Below are positions 1-9,926 of a DNA stretch of 64,000 nt, in pieces (within the stretch, counting starts at the first letter, position 1; each line of letters begins with the position of its first letter). The notes under the pieces are model-generated. The model did no database searches. It was not told where the DNA came from and saw only the letters and a program-made list of their open reading frames with translations. The DNA is from Lunularia cruciata (lineage: Eukaryota > Streptophyta > Marchantiopsida > Lunulariales > Lunulariaceae): positions 2,920,001 through 2,984,000 of the forward strand of contig OX419762.1 in the NCBI GenBank assembly GCA_948567375.1, written 5' to 3'. The position numbers and the translations under genes are program-made.

Positions 1-600
1 ACTCCATTTGCTCTTACTCAGGCCGATCCAGCAACAACCGAGGCTCCAATTTCCGCCACTAAGGGACCGGGCAAAGCACAATGCAGACAGTAAAATCCTG
101 TAACGGAATCCTTGGCTTCGGGGGCCCGGTTTCCAATCAAGAGTTATGGTTCGAACTTTCGAACTGAACGAGCAATTCTTCGTTCCTTTGCTTCCCCGAC
201 TGGACTCGATCGGGACTCTACAGGAGCGTCATCTGCTTCTCTCCACTGCCACGTGGCCGAATATCATTGCAGCAGCGCGTGCGCTCACCACCAATAGCCT
301 GCGGGAGGGGTCCTGTTATCTTCTTCCGGTCCCGACCTCCTCCCGTCGGGATAAAGCTAGTGCCTCCTAAACATGTGTGACGATTAGTCAGGAGGTTTCT
401 TACATGTCGTTGCTCAGTAACTCTTTGCTTAGCTTTCGATGTAGATATACCACCAGTTGCCACCTACAGGAGCCCACTAAGCCAAAAGTGTCACGCAGTC
501 ACTTGGTACTGCATAAGCTCGGCTTTGGTGCACCAAACGTGGTCATTCTAGAGGCTTGTGATTCTATTAATCCTTGTATCGGATGGTGACGGTAGATCAG
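1..600. other. GC-richer block, possible organelle-derived insertion
   Basis: This block is visibly richer in G and C, and in CpG, than everything after it, and the change near position 600 is abrupt. Short overlapping ORFs occur on both strands (74 codons at 146-370 plus; 81 codons at 218-463 minus) but none matches a protein family I recognise. The style resembles plant mitochondrial intergenic or intron DNA, so a nuclear copy of mitochondrial DNA is my best guess. It does not look like 18S or 26S rRNA. The block starts at the window edge, so its full extent is unknown. Confidence 0.35.
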
Positions 601-640
601 GAATGGGGGAGGGGCCGATAGTGGGAGGACAGGGTTGAAG

Positions 641-718
641 GGAGACCAAAGAGAAATTCTTTAATTTTATAGAGAAAAGGGGACCAAAGAGGAATTCTTT
701 AATTTTAGAGAGAAGAGA
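641..718. repeat. Short two-copy tandem duplication
   Basis: Two adjacent copies of a unit of about 39 bases, each containing accaaagag and aattctttaatttta, lie just after the GC-rich block. The second copy differs at a few bases. It may mark a junction or replication slippage. Confidence 0.6.
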
Positions 719-799
719 CATCAGGAAGTAATTAGTCTTAGAGTGCACATCATGTTATAAGGAAATAGCTAGTTTTTTTTTTATTTTAAAATTTAAGTT

Positions 800-3620
800 C
801 TATTGGTATTCTAATTGAAGATTGATGAAAATTGAGTTAGAAGATATAAGTATATTTGAATATTAGAGGGTTTGGAGTGATTTCTTTAGTTTTAGTATGG
901 GTATTGTGAGTTTGGATCTTCTTTATTTTCATACTTTGGCTTTAGATTGGAATGGTCATTTAGTTTTATGTTTTGGAGTTATGAGTTTAGATATTTTGTT
1001 AGAGAGTTCTAGAAGATATGAATGTTATAGTTTAGTGTTTTGCAAGTTAACATTTACTTATGTAAGGTAGGATGTGAGTATGTTAGTTTTGTAAATTTAA
1101 GAAGATATAGGATGGAACGTTCTATATTATTATTGTTACTTTTGTGTTGTTTATAGATTCACTTCTCAAGTGGGACAGCCAAAACAATGTAAGATACATC
1201 ATAGCCAATGTATCATAGGCTCTTGAAACACTTGTGTGGGATGCAACAATTATAATTGGATCACTTGGGTATCCATGTGATTGGCGTCCACATCAAGATA
1301 GTTGATATTTAGGACTGTAATAGCTTTATCTATTCTATTGTTGATAATTTTAGATGTATCACTCAAATAATGAGAGTAGTTAGCATCTTGAGCATACTAC
1401 ATTTTGGGGTTATTTGAGACTAGTTTTTCATGTACGGGTTTATTCCATAAGCTTCCTTGTACACTTTATGATGAAACTAAATAAAAAAATCCATTCACTA
1501 CTTGATCAAATGTACATGATATCCATTAAGTGAGTTAGCATGGTTTTTCTTCTTCTTTTCAAACAATGATGGTGTCACTATTATATTAGACAGAGAAAGA
1601 TGGCTACCATATCTCAAAGATTTTGGGTTAAGATTGGGCTATCTTATAGGAGGAGTCCATTAAATGATAAGATGTTAGAGATTCTACTTGATTATAACAC
1701 CATAGGATCCTAGTCAAGCTAGAGATTGTAATAGAGTGATACAAGCTCTACATATGTTGTCTACGGCTAGTTCTTTTGATAAGAATATTTCCTCTTTATG
1801 TTTTGTTACATCCTATAATAATAACATGATTACAATTGGTGGTTTTGGAGTATTACCTTGAGGGGCTAGTATGTCTTATGATATCACTTTTCACCCATGT
1901 ATCTTGCATAGTACTTTGCCTCTGCATATGGATTTTTTCAAAGATGGTTTCTTAGCAACTTAGATATTGCTTCCAAGTAGATTATATCTCTACTTGTTTC
2001 ATTGAATTTTTCAAAGCAGTTTAGTAGTAGCAAAGAGAGAAATTCCTATATTAACTAGTCAAAATAAGGTACAAATTGACTTCTCATTATGGAGAAGGAC
2101 ATATGAACATAAAGTGCAAGAGGCAAATTGTTATTAAGGAGTTCTTATTATGACTTATTTGTTGTGTCATTGTTCATCAACATTGTTCTTATTCCAAGAG
2201 CACCTTGATTCATATTAATTTTGAGTTGCTACACTAAAACATTATTTGAAGCTATATGTCTTGCTATTAGAACAATTCTCAAATATCCATCCATGTTGGA
2301 TTGTCTTGTTGGTGTATTTTGAGAACACTTTGAATAATATCTTGTGTGCATCTATATTTAGAGAGCTTAGGGAGGCTAGTATATCCTTGGAAAATTAAAT
2401 TCCTTTTGCATAATCCTTGTATCATTCTACTCCTTTTATTACTCACTCAACTTTTCAAAAGGAGTGTTCGTCCTTCATACAACTCCCAACACACAACAAG
2501 GAGATTCATTAAGAGGACCTTTATGTGCCGTGGATCTCTTTTAATTATTTTTGGTATTACATTGCCCATGATAGGCTATTTTTTCTCTTCCTTGGTGGAA
2601 GATTTATATTAGTACTAATATTTATTTCTTTACTATGAGCCTTCAATCATAAATGTCATAATTTTGTTTAAGCAACGTAATGACCACTTGACTAACAAAT
2701 TTTATCTTGTAAGCTTAGAGTAGAGGAGTCAAAGTGTAGATTATAGTCTTATTCAGGTATGAAACTTGATCTCCAACTCCAAAAGTAGTGCATTACATCT
2801 AGAAATAGCTTATATTTTCTTGGAAAGTGCCATAGGATCCAAAAGTTATATCATATGCTACTTAAATATTTCCTACTATAAGATATCCTTCAAGTAGATA
2901 ATCTTCTTTCCAATGGAGGATACATATGTAGTATTTGGTTTACTTGACTCTTATATTTTTTATAACCAATCAACCTACTTTGGAAAATTTTTCTTTCTTT
3001 GATTTTCCTCTCAAATTCTAGGGCCTTTGATAAGATGATCATATGATCTTTAGTGATATATAGTGTCCCCATGTAACTTGTACCCAAAAGCTTATAACCT
3101 TTGTTAAATTGTGGCTTTGAATCCACCAATGCCATTTGTATTTGATAACTTACAATTTGTGGTATCTTATAACTTATGATGTACGTTACAATTTATAAGT
3201 TATTGAGGGAAGAGAAAAGCATATAGCACAAGATTATTTAAATGCATGTAAGTTCCATCAACAAAAATCAATTTCCCTCCATGTAGCCACCCCCTATCTC
3301 AGGTAGCTAAGACACATAAACCTTTATTTGCCTACAAACTAAAAATATAATGCAATATTTGTATTGTATAGTACAAATTCTTTTATAACCAACTATCAAG
3401 GGTACTTTGTTGATTTTCTTCATTTCTAAGAGTCTTATGGTCCAAATTTTAATTTAACATCCATGATTATATATGATTATATGTTTATAACATCCATAAT
3501 TTTATATGATTGGTTGGCCACACATGGTAAAAGTTATTTAGGAGAAGACTGTAATTAATTTTGTAACATTAAACCAAGGACTTTCAACCTAGGTTTGCCT
3601 ACATGCTAAGCAGGGCTCTA
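800..3620 (+). mobile_element. Decayed R2-like LINE, copy 1 (5' and middle part)
   Basis: This stretch aligns by eye, in order, with the better copy at 42930-46560. About 1000-1290 matches the N-terminal zinc-finger region near 43240-43510; 2330-2600 matches the reverse transcriptase core near 44560-44890 (shared words include tttagagagcttagggaggct); 2690-2850 matches 44890-45090. Reading frames are destroyed by many stops and indels. A foreign patch of unknown origin lies within about 2880-3230. The element is cut at 3667 by a Ty3/gypsy insertion and seems to resume at 21088. It lies on the plus strand, like copy 2. Confidence 0.6.
2890..3135 (-). other. Unassigned 81-codon open stretch inside LINE copy 1
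   Basis: This minus-strand open stretch is rich in lysine, with a central KALEFERKIKERKIF that could form a helix. It has no counterpart in LINE copy 2, so it probably belongs to a small foreign insertion within the LINE. I do not recognise a family and it may not be coding. The neighbouring 3150-3600 is AT-rich and shows nothing I can assign. Confidence 0.2.
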
Positions 3621-3666
3621 AGTCCCTACTTGGCATGTATACATACATCTCTACCAACCTTAGTAC

Positions 3667-3671
3667 CCTAC
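3667..3671. repeat. Target-site duplication CCTAC, left side of element 1
   Basis: CCTAC lies directly before the TG of the LTR at 3672 and again directly after the CA of the LTR at 21082 (21083-21087). A perfect 5-bp match is the size expected for Ty3/gypsy integration and fixes the outer limits of element 1. Confidence 0.85.
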
Positions 3672-4260
3672 TGTAATCTACCAAGGATAGGAGACCTTAA
3701 GAGAAACACAAGAGAAGAGACACAAAGCTTCACACTCAATACTCTGATGCCTCAAAGGAGCACCTTGACTTTATTATATAGCAAAGAGGATCTACTCAAA
3801 GGAAACTCCACCCTTAGATCAGATACATGGATAGGTGACATATCAGCGGCTCTACCCTTAGATTAGTTACATGAATGGGTGACATGTTGATTTTGATCTT
3901 ATTTGTTGGTCAAACAATCTTTGACCAAAGGGAATCTTCCTTTAGGAATCTTAGAATTGCATGGCTGAGGTATAATTGGGAAGCTCTCAATGAGATAGAA
4001 GAAGGAAGGGTGGTGGGAAGGCTAGCCCCTTCTTTCTTGGAGAGGGCTTACGCACATTTTCAAGGCCTAATTCATTTGTTTAGGCCTCTAAAATTGACTC
4101 TAAAGTTTTTATGTTGTTTTTGACTCCTACTCTATTAGTAGAAGTACTCTTTTGGTGACATCTCTATCTGATCTACCTAGCCAATCATACATAACAACCT
4201 TCCATATGCTACCAAGCTAGATTTCACCTTTTGATAATATGTCTAGCTATTAGTATTATA
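3672..4260 (-). repeat. 3' LTR of element 1 (LTR1 family)
   Basis: Starts TGTAATC on the plus strand and ends TATTATA where the partner LTR ends TATTACA, so the terminal TG of the coding orientation has mutated. It aligns throughout with 20509-21082 and with 31253-31991. A purine-rich tract on the minus strand (AAGAGGAGGGAGGTC) lies directly inside it, as expected for a 3' LTR. Confidence 0.85.
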
Positions 4261-5230
4261 GACCTCCCTCCTCTTAAGACGCAATGTCCTCGTTGCAAAG
4301 CTATTGCTCAAACAATTTCACTAACACCAATGCATTGGTCTACTTGGCTATTGGCTCCCATGTTGCCCCATACAATGGGTACCTTTTCCAATATACAAGA
4401 TATTCCACACATGGATGGCAAGTACCACGGATGCATTTTTAGAGAATATGTTTGACTTCATATTCCTCTATGTCATTAATGAAGGATGGACAAGGTCAAA
4501 TTTCTTGTATGGAAGATAAGTAGGCAGTTGGGGTGCATATCTACATAGTAAGAAATGTGGAATATTGGATGGATCTTCATGTGTGGCGGTAGCTTGAGGT
4601 GATAGACCACCAAGACGATTTGACAAAGGATGGAAAAAGCCCAATAAAATGAGGTTTGAGCTTGCAAGTACCAACTAACATGAGGTTGATTGTTGACAAC
4701 TAGACTTGATCTTCAATATTGAACTGTAATGTGCTAGTGATGTGTATTTACATACTATTTTGGGGTAATCTATAACCTATGTTTGGCATTCTCCTCTCCT
4801 TGTCGGATTTTGGAAACAAAAGTGTTGACAGTATCCACCTTGGTGTCCACCATACGGATCTTCATCAAGCTCAAAGGTGTGAAAGGATGCTCTTTATACA
4901 TGAGTAAGAATGGTATGGCCTATATGGATGCATTCAAAAAATTGTTGTTTGCAAATTCCACCAGTGGGAGTAAGGTATACCACTATTCTTGCTCCTCTAG
5001 GATGAAGCCCCAGAGCATGTCTTTAATGGTGCAATTATCCTATTCTATTTGTCCATCAATCTGTGGATGTAAGTCATGGACATAGTCAATTTGGTTTTAA
5101 GAAAACCAAAAAGTGTTCTCCAAAAAAATTTGGTGAATTGAGTACTTCTATCAATGATGAGCACTTGAGACAAGTCAAGGTGAGAAAAGACTTCATCTAA
5201 ATACAATTTAGCTAATTGTGGAGCAGTGAC
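4261..5230 (-). pseudogene. Element 1 integrase, C-terminal part with GPY/F and chromodomain remnants
   Basis: Minus-strand remnants of the end of pol. The 5045-5230 part reads through an integrase core (TAPQLAKLYLDEVF, then VLIIDRSTQF near the second catalytic aspartate). The 4468-4674 part contains LILLGFFHPL and ATATHEDPSNIPHF, which match the GPY/F module of the better copy at 32122-32463. Near 4440-4480 a motif of the type EEYEVKHIL resembles the start of a chromodomain. Chromodomains are thought to guide chromoviruses to heterochromatin. Several frameshifts separate the pieces. The upstream half of integrase lies beyond the nested insertion, at 15990-16990. Confidence 0.7.
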
Positions 5231-5899
5231 TATGACAACCCAACAAATATCACTTTTGCTATAATTGGGTAAGTAAAGTTTGTTCCCGCAAAGATATTGG
5301 TCAAAAATTTCCAAATACAAAGTCAAATGGTAACAAGTAGTTTTTCTTGGTTGAGTCTTTAATCTCTTAGGTAGAAACCACACCCAAAAGAGAGTAAAAA
5401 GCATTGATTTGCAGTCTCGTCACAAATTAATACTTCTTAATCACAAATCCATCAAATTTTGTCCAAACAATTCTTGATTGTGATGATTCAAATTCCTCCA
5501 AAGATGGCTACTTCACTACAAAACAACTTCACCTCAGAATTGTGTTCCACCTCTCCACTAAAGGCACAACTTCCTCGATCAAAATTGCTTTGCATCAACC
5601 TTGCACTGCACTCACAACTATTGAATACTACCAAAACTACAATTCCTCTCAAATCTGTCAAGGCATTGCTCTAATTGCACTTCACTCAAGATAAAACACA
5701 TAGAAAATAAAGACCACAACTGCGGAATCTAACATCCAACAAGCACACTAACTTGCACTTCAAAATTCTTCACACACACACAAACACAATCCCATAGGAT
5801 TGATACTAAGAATTAAGCTTAAATGACAAGCATTGAAATTAGCACTTTGCTTTATCTATCTTTAGAAATTACAAATACTGAAAAACATTACTTTGCAAA

Positions 5900-5925
5900 T
5901 GCTTCCCTTAAATAGGTTGAGCACT
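5900..5925 (-). promoter_or_regulatory. TATA-like box of unit E
   Basis: The plus-strand sequence cccttaaatag reads CTATTTAAG on the minus strand. The same word recurs at the equivalent place in unit B (near 12470), unit C (near 41210) and unit D (CTATTTAAG at 53343-53351), always in the orientation of the unit ORF and downstream of its stop codon. Conservation across four copies suggests a real core promoter element. Confidence 0.45.
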
Positions 5926-6032
5926 TGACAATTACTAATAACTATACCATTCCACAACAAATTTTCCAACCTATAGATCTGAAACAAAAATGCACCTCTT
6001 CATATCTGCCTCTTCAAATCTCCAATCTATTA

Positions 6033-6368
6033 CTAACCCAATCTGATGTCAACTTCAACTTCAGCTTCCAAACCTGATGTTCCTTCAAGTATTTCTCCTT
6101 CTTTGGGTCTACTCAATTCCACTCCTAACTCTTCTATGTTTATGATTTCTTCACTACAAACTACAATTGCACTCCTATCTATTCTATCTTCATTAGTATT
6201 TTCTAACCCATTCTTCTCTAATGTCTCAAGTAATGGATCCAAAGACACCTGAACTCCTACTTCACTTACATCGGACCTTTTGACTAATTGCACTTCACTA
6301 CAAAGTTTATCCAACTCTGTCCTAACAAGATCCAATCTACGACACACATTGTCTCCTACTTCTAACAT
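6033..6368 (-). pseudogene. C-terminal end of the unit E coiled-coil ORF
   Basis: An open 111-codon minus-strand stretch, strongly acidic, ending EVEVDIRLG-stop. It contains VGVQVSLDPLLETLEKNG. Unit B (12753-12974) and unit D (52911-53225) have clear counterparts: VGVQISLELPLEMLEKDG and IRVQVSSDLTFDTLEKSG. The D copy ends EEEVDIGLE-stop at the same place. Conservation of both sequence and stop position across three copies argues that this is the true C-terminus of a protein. Function unknown. Confidence 0.55.
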
Positions 6369-7353
6369 CTTCCTATCTACCGGTTCTCACAAATGAATTA
6401 ATAAATTATTTAGCTCCGTGTACTTTGCCTTCCTCTTCCTTGTCTCTTGCACCACCAACTTCAACTCGTGCAGTCTGGCTTCTTCTAGCGACCTTTGACT
6501 TTCATGCTGAGTATCATCTTTATCTTTCTTACACTCCTGCTATGTCATCGGCTTCCACCACTATTTTGAGCTTCTCCTTCTTTCTTTCTTCTTCCAATTC
6601 ATTGCAATACATCTGCAATTTGTCCTCAAATTCAACCTTCATTGCCTCCTTCTCTTGTCAATCTACCACAATTTGTTCTTTTGCCGGTGTCGTGGGGTTT
6701 TGTCCTCGAGAGTGCACCGGGCACCTGGCTGCTCGTGCTTAGTTGCGATTGGTGTTGGTGGCTTGAGTCTTCCCAAAGTTTGATATTCTCTTCCTTTCTC
6801 AATATGGCTGCCATGCTTGTTCCAATAGGTCAGGCTGTTCTAATTGTTTCCAGGGTAGGTTTCTCCCAGGGTTTTTATGTTGGATCTTGTAGCCTAAAGT
6901 AGATCTATAGCATTCAGTTGTGTTTGGCTATGCTTGGCCTTGTAGCTCTACTCCTATAAAGTATCATTTCTAGTTCTTTTTTTATGTTTGGGTCTGTGGG
7001 TTTGGCTCTTGGCTCGGATAGATTCCTAAGATGGCTCTAGTGAGACTTGTGGAATAGCCGCAAGCAACTAACGGTGGTCAAACCCAGCTGTATCAGTCAG
7101 TGAACTGTGCAATCATATAGACTGGACCAAAAGCTCCTAAATGCAGCCCTTCCCTTGATAACATCCATAATTTAGAGTACATTTATTCATTCATGAATCA
7201 ACCTCTCAACCAGTCATACAACTATAAGTTTAACAAGACAAGCAACTCTTTCCTATGGAGTGATCATTCCTACTTTAACACCTGAGCAACCAAGAATGTC
7301 TGGAAACTCACCCAATGAGTGATCCAAACTCGCCCAATCACATGCAGACAATC

Positions 7354-7465
7354 TTCTCAACTCCTTCTCTTTTATCAAACTGTCACTCACCACTCAGCAT
7401 TTGAAGCCTCTCCTTCTCTTTTATCAAACTGTCACTCACCACTCAGCATTTGAAGCCTCTCCTTC
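7354..7465. repeat. Two-copy repeat, about 55-base unit
   Basis: The words ctccttctcttttatcaaactgtcactcaccactcagcatttgaag occur twice in succession, the first repeat in the 6688-9926 insertion. It is a simple duplication with no coding sense. Confidence 0.65.
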
Positions 7466-8009
7466 TCTTCTCTCTGCCCTGTCACTTCAGCATCAGACCT
7501 TCACATCACCTTCAAGAAAATGGCCTCTCTATCTTCTGCCTAGCATCAGCCCTTTCCCAACCTTTGAGAACTGCTCGGTTGTCTCCAGCTGTCTTGCTTT
7601 GCTTTGAGCCTTCACTACAAGCTTCAAATTTTCCCCTTTGCTCCTGCTCAGTCCTCTCTAAACCTCAAAAAATCTTTTGTCTCCAACTCCCTTGGTCCTC
7701 ACTGTAAAGCTCAAAAATTCCTCTATGTTTGTCTCTCTTGGTTCACTCTCAAACCTTCACAACAAACTCAAAAATTTCTTTTGGCTGTCTCCTGATCAGT
7801 AACAGCTCTTCCCTCAAAACCCTAAGTCCATTCATTGTCTTGCCACTGCATCAGCAAGAGTCTCCTGGAAATTTCCCCCACTCTTGCATTTCTGTCCAAA
7901 CAAGGCACAAGCAAACTTCAAAATACTCCTCCCCTATTTCACAGTCCAGGACTTAATCCTTCAAAAATTCCCCTGAAATTTTCACTTTTCATCCTGTCCA
8001 ATTCAAGGC

Positions 8010-8480
8010 AAGCTGCAAAACTTCAAAAATACTCTCTCACACACACCTTCACTGTTTATGGCAAACTCAAAATTCCTTGCTTCCTTCACTCCCCTCTCCA
8101 GGCCAAACCTTTGAATACTGCTTTGCTCTCCCTGTTCCAGTTCCTGTCTAGACCAGCCAGCAGCAAACTTCAAAAATCCTCTCTCTCACACCCACCTTCA
8201 TTATCCAAGGCAAACTCAAAAATTCTCCTTCTTCTTCACTGTTCTTGTCACAGACCTAACCTTCAAAAGTTGCTTTGCTCTCCCTGTTCCAGGTCCTGTC
8301 CAGACCAGCCAGCAGCAGAACTTCGAAAATCCTCTCTCTCACACACACCTTTACTATCCAAGGCAAACTCAAAAATTCTCCTTCTTCTTCACTATTCCCC
8401 TCTTTGGGCCAAACCTTTGAAATTGCTTTGCTCTCCTTGTTCCAGTTCCTGTCCAGACAAGCCATCAATAAAACTCTTTT
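8010..8480. repeat. Tandem repeat A, period about 152 bases
   Basis: Three successive units, recognised by ctttgctctcc at 8121, 8273 and 8426 (spacing 152 and 153). Each unit runs through ccag...cctgtc...gacc, a run of ctctctcacac and aaactcaaaaattctcc. The long open frame at 7835-8860 (341 codons) is a by-product of this low-complexity pyrimidine-rich array. Confidence 0.75.
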
Positions 8481-8494
8481 CTAAATTTCTCCCC

Positions 8495-8775
8495 TCTCCA
8501 AAGCAAACTCCCGAAACCTGGACTCCTTTCCCTTTGTTTCCTATCATAGACCAAGCCCAAGCAGATTTCAAAATTCTTCTCTCCTCCACTGCTCACTCCT
8601 CTCCAGGGCAAAACTCCCAAAACCTGAACTCCTTCTCCTTTGTTTCCTATCACAAACCAAGCCAAGCAAATTTCAAAATTCTTCTCTCCTCCATTGGTCA
8701 CTCCTCTCTAGGGCAAAACTCCCGGAACCTGAACTCCTTCCCCTCTGTTTCCTATCACAGACCAGGCCAGCAGCA
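8495..8775. repeat. Tandem repeat B, period about 105 bases
   Basis: Three units, recognised by tttcctatca with its ctatca at 8541, 8647 and 8752 (spacing 106 and 105). Each unit holds caaaattcttctctcctcc and gggcaaaactccc. The unit differs from arrays A and C beside it, so three unrelated tandem arrays were built side by side. Confidence 0.75.
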
Positions 8776-8829
8776 AATTTCAAAAATTATTCTCTCACAC
8801 ACACCTTCACTGTCTTGGCAATCCTCACT

Positions 8830-9250
8830 CTCATGCCAACTCCTCATTCCTTCCCTTTGAGAGAAAATCTCCCTTTTCTGCCCTCAATCTCAAGCCCTGT
8901 GCCTTCCTGCAAAAATTCCTTCCTCCTCAGCCTCAATCTCATGTTGACTCCTCATTCTTTCCCTTTGAGAGAAACCTCACTTTTCTGCCCTCAATCTCAA
9001 GCCCTATGCCTTCATGCAAAAATTCCTTCCTCCTGAGCCTCAATCTCCTGTTGACTCCTCATTCTTTCCCTTCAAGAGAAACCTCACTTTTCTGCCCTCA
9101 ATCTCAAGTCCTATGCCTTCCTGCAAAAATTCCTTCCTCCTTAGCCTCAATCTCTTGTTGAATCCTCATTCCTTCTCTTTGAGAGAAAACCTCCCTTTTC
9201 TGCCCTCAATCTCAATCCCTATGCCTTCTTGCAAAAATCCATTCCTCTTG
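8830..9250. repeat. Tandem repeat C, period about 107 bases
   Basis: Four units, recognised by gcaaaaattcc at 8911, 9018 and 9125 and a variant at 9233 (spacing 107, 107, 108). Each unit contains tttctgccctcaatctcaa and a form of ctttgagagaaa. The regular period and mild divergence suggest recent unequal exchange. Confidence 0.8.
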
Positions 9251-9926
9251 AGCTCCATTTCTCCCCTGTCCAGAACATTCCACACCCTAAAACTTGAAAA
9301 ATTCCACTTGAGCTCTTCTTCCTGTCCGGAACACTCTTAGCCTCCAACTTCAAATTTTCTCTCTCCCTTTTCTCCAAATCCCCTTCAGTCCTCCCTCTCT
9401 TCCGCCACCCATCTCTCAAAACTCCTTTTCTTTCCTTCCTTCCTTCTCTGTCCACTTATCACAGACCTATCACTTACTTGTCTCCTCTCCTATGGGGAAA
9501 AATTTCCCTTTTTGTCCACTGTCTGTCCAGCCTTCTCCAAGGCCTTTTTTGAGAATTCCCTTCATAGATGAAACACTTCCAACCAACATTTTCAGGAAAT
9601 TCCCAAAAGGGTTCTTTTGCTCAAAGTGGCCCAAATAAAATCTCGAGATCCTTTTGCTCAAAATACTAACTGAAATACTCACATGAGACTTATTTGCTCA
9701 AATGGCACTAGACAAAATACTCTTTCAAGATTTACTTGCTCAAATGATACTAAATAAATATTCCCAAGATTCTAGTTCCATAAACAAGTCATGTGTTGGT
9801 GTATCACAAAGTTGAGCTCCAAGTGTTGTGTAACACAAAGAAACTCTTGATATTAAGTATTACAAAGGGAAACTCTAGAGCTCACCAAATGGCACCAACT
9901 CTCTATGAATCAGTTTCTTGACAACA

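Larger units (their letters stand above)
6688..9926. mobile_element. TG...CA insertion of 3.2 kb with tandem repeats, probable solo LTR
   Basis: Unit E is interrupted here. The inserted DNA starts TGTCGTGGGG and ends TTGACAACA. Left flank GCCGG and right flank CCGGG share CCGG, so the duplication is 4 bp or an imperfect 5 bp. The insertion has a CpG-rich start (6688-6760), a long pyrimidine-rich body with several kinds of tandem repeat (about 7350-9250), and a plain AT-richer end. I find no gag, pol or second terminal copy, so a long solo LTR fits best. A non-autonomous element is also possible. Confidence 0.55.

Noticed and set aside
1-600. Possible ribosomal RNA gene
   Set aside because: The block has the GC content but none of the conserved 18S, 5.8S or 26S segments that I could recognise on either strand.
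3603-4123. Two 82-87 codon frames in LTR1
   Set aside because: They lie in the 3' LTR and are not kept open in the other two LTR1 copies.
7835-8860. Longest plus-strand open frame in the window, 341 codons, Ser/Leu/Pro-rich
   Set aside because: It runs through tandem arrays A and B, which are pyrimidine-rich on this strand and so lack stops by composition. Overlapping frames are open as well and the repeat units do not keep one reading frame (periods 152 and 105).
8010-9250. Regular repeats as a possible CRISPR array
   Set aside because: Units are 105-152 bases with diverged full-length similarity and no unique spacers, and the context is plant nuclear DNA. These are ordinary tandem repeats.
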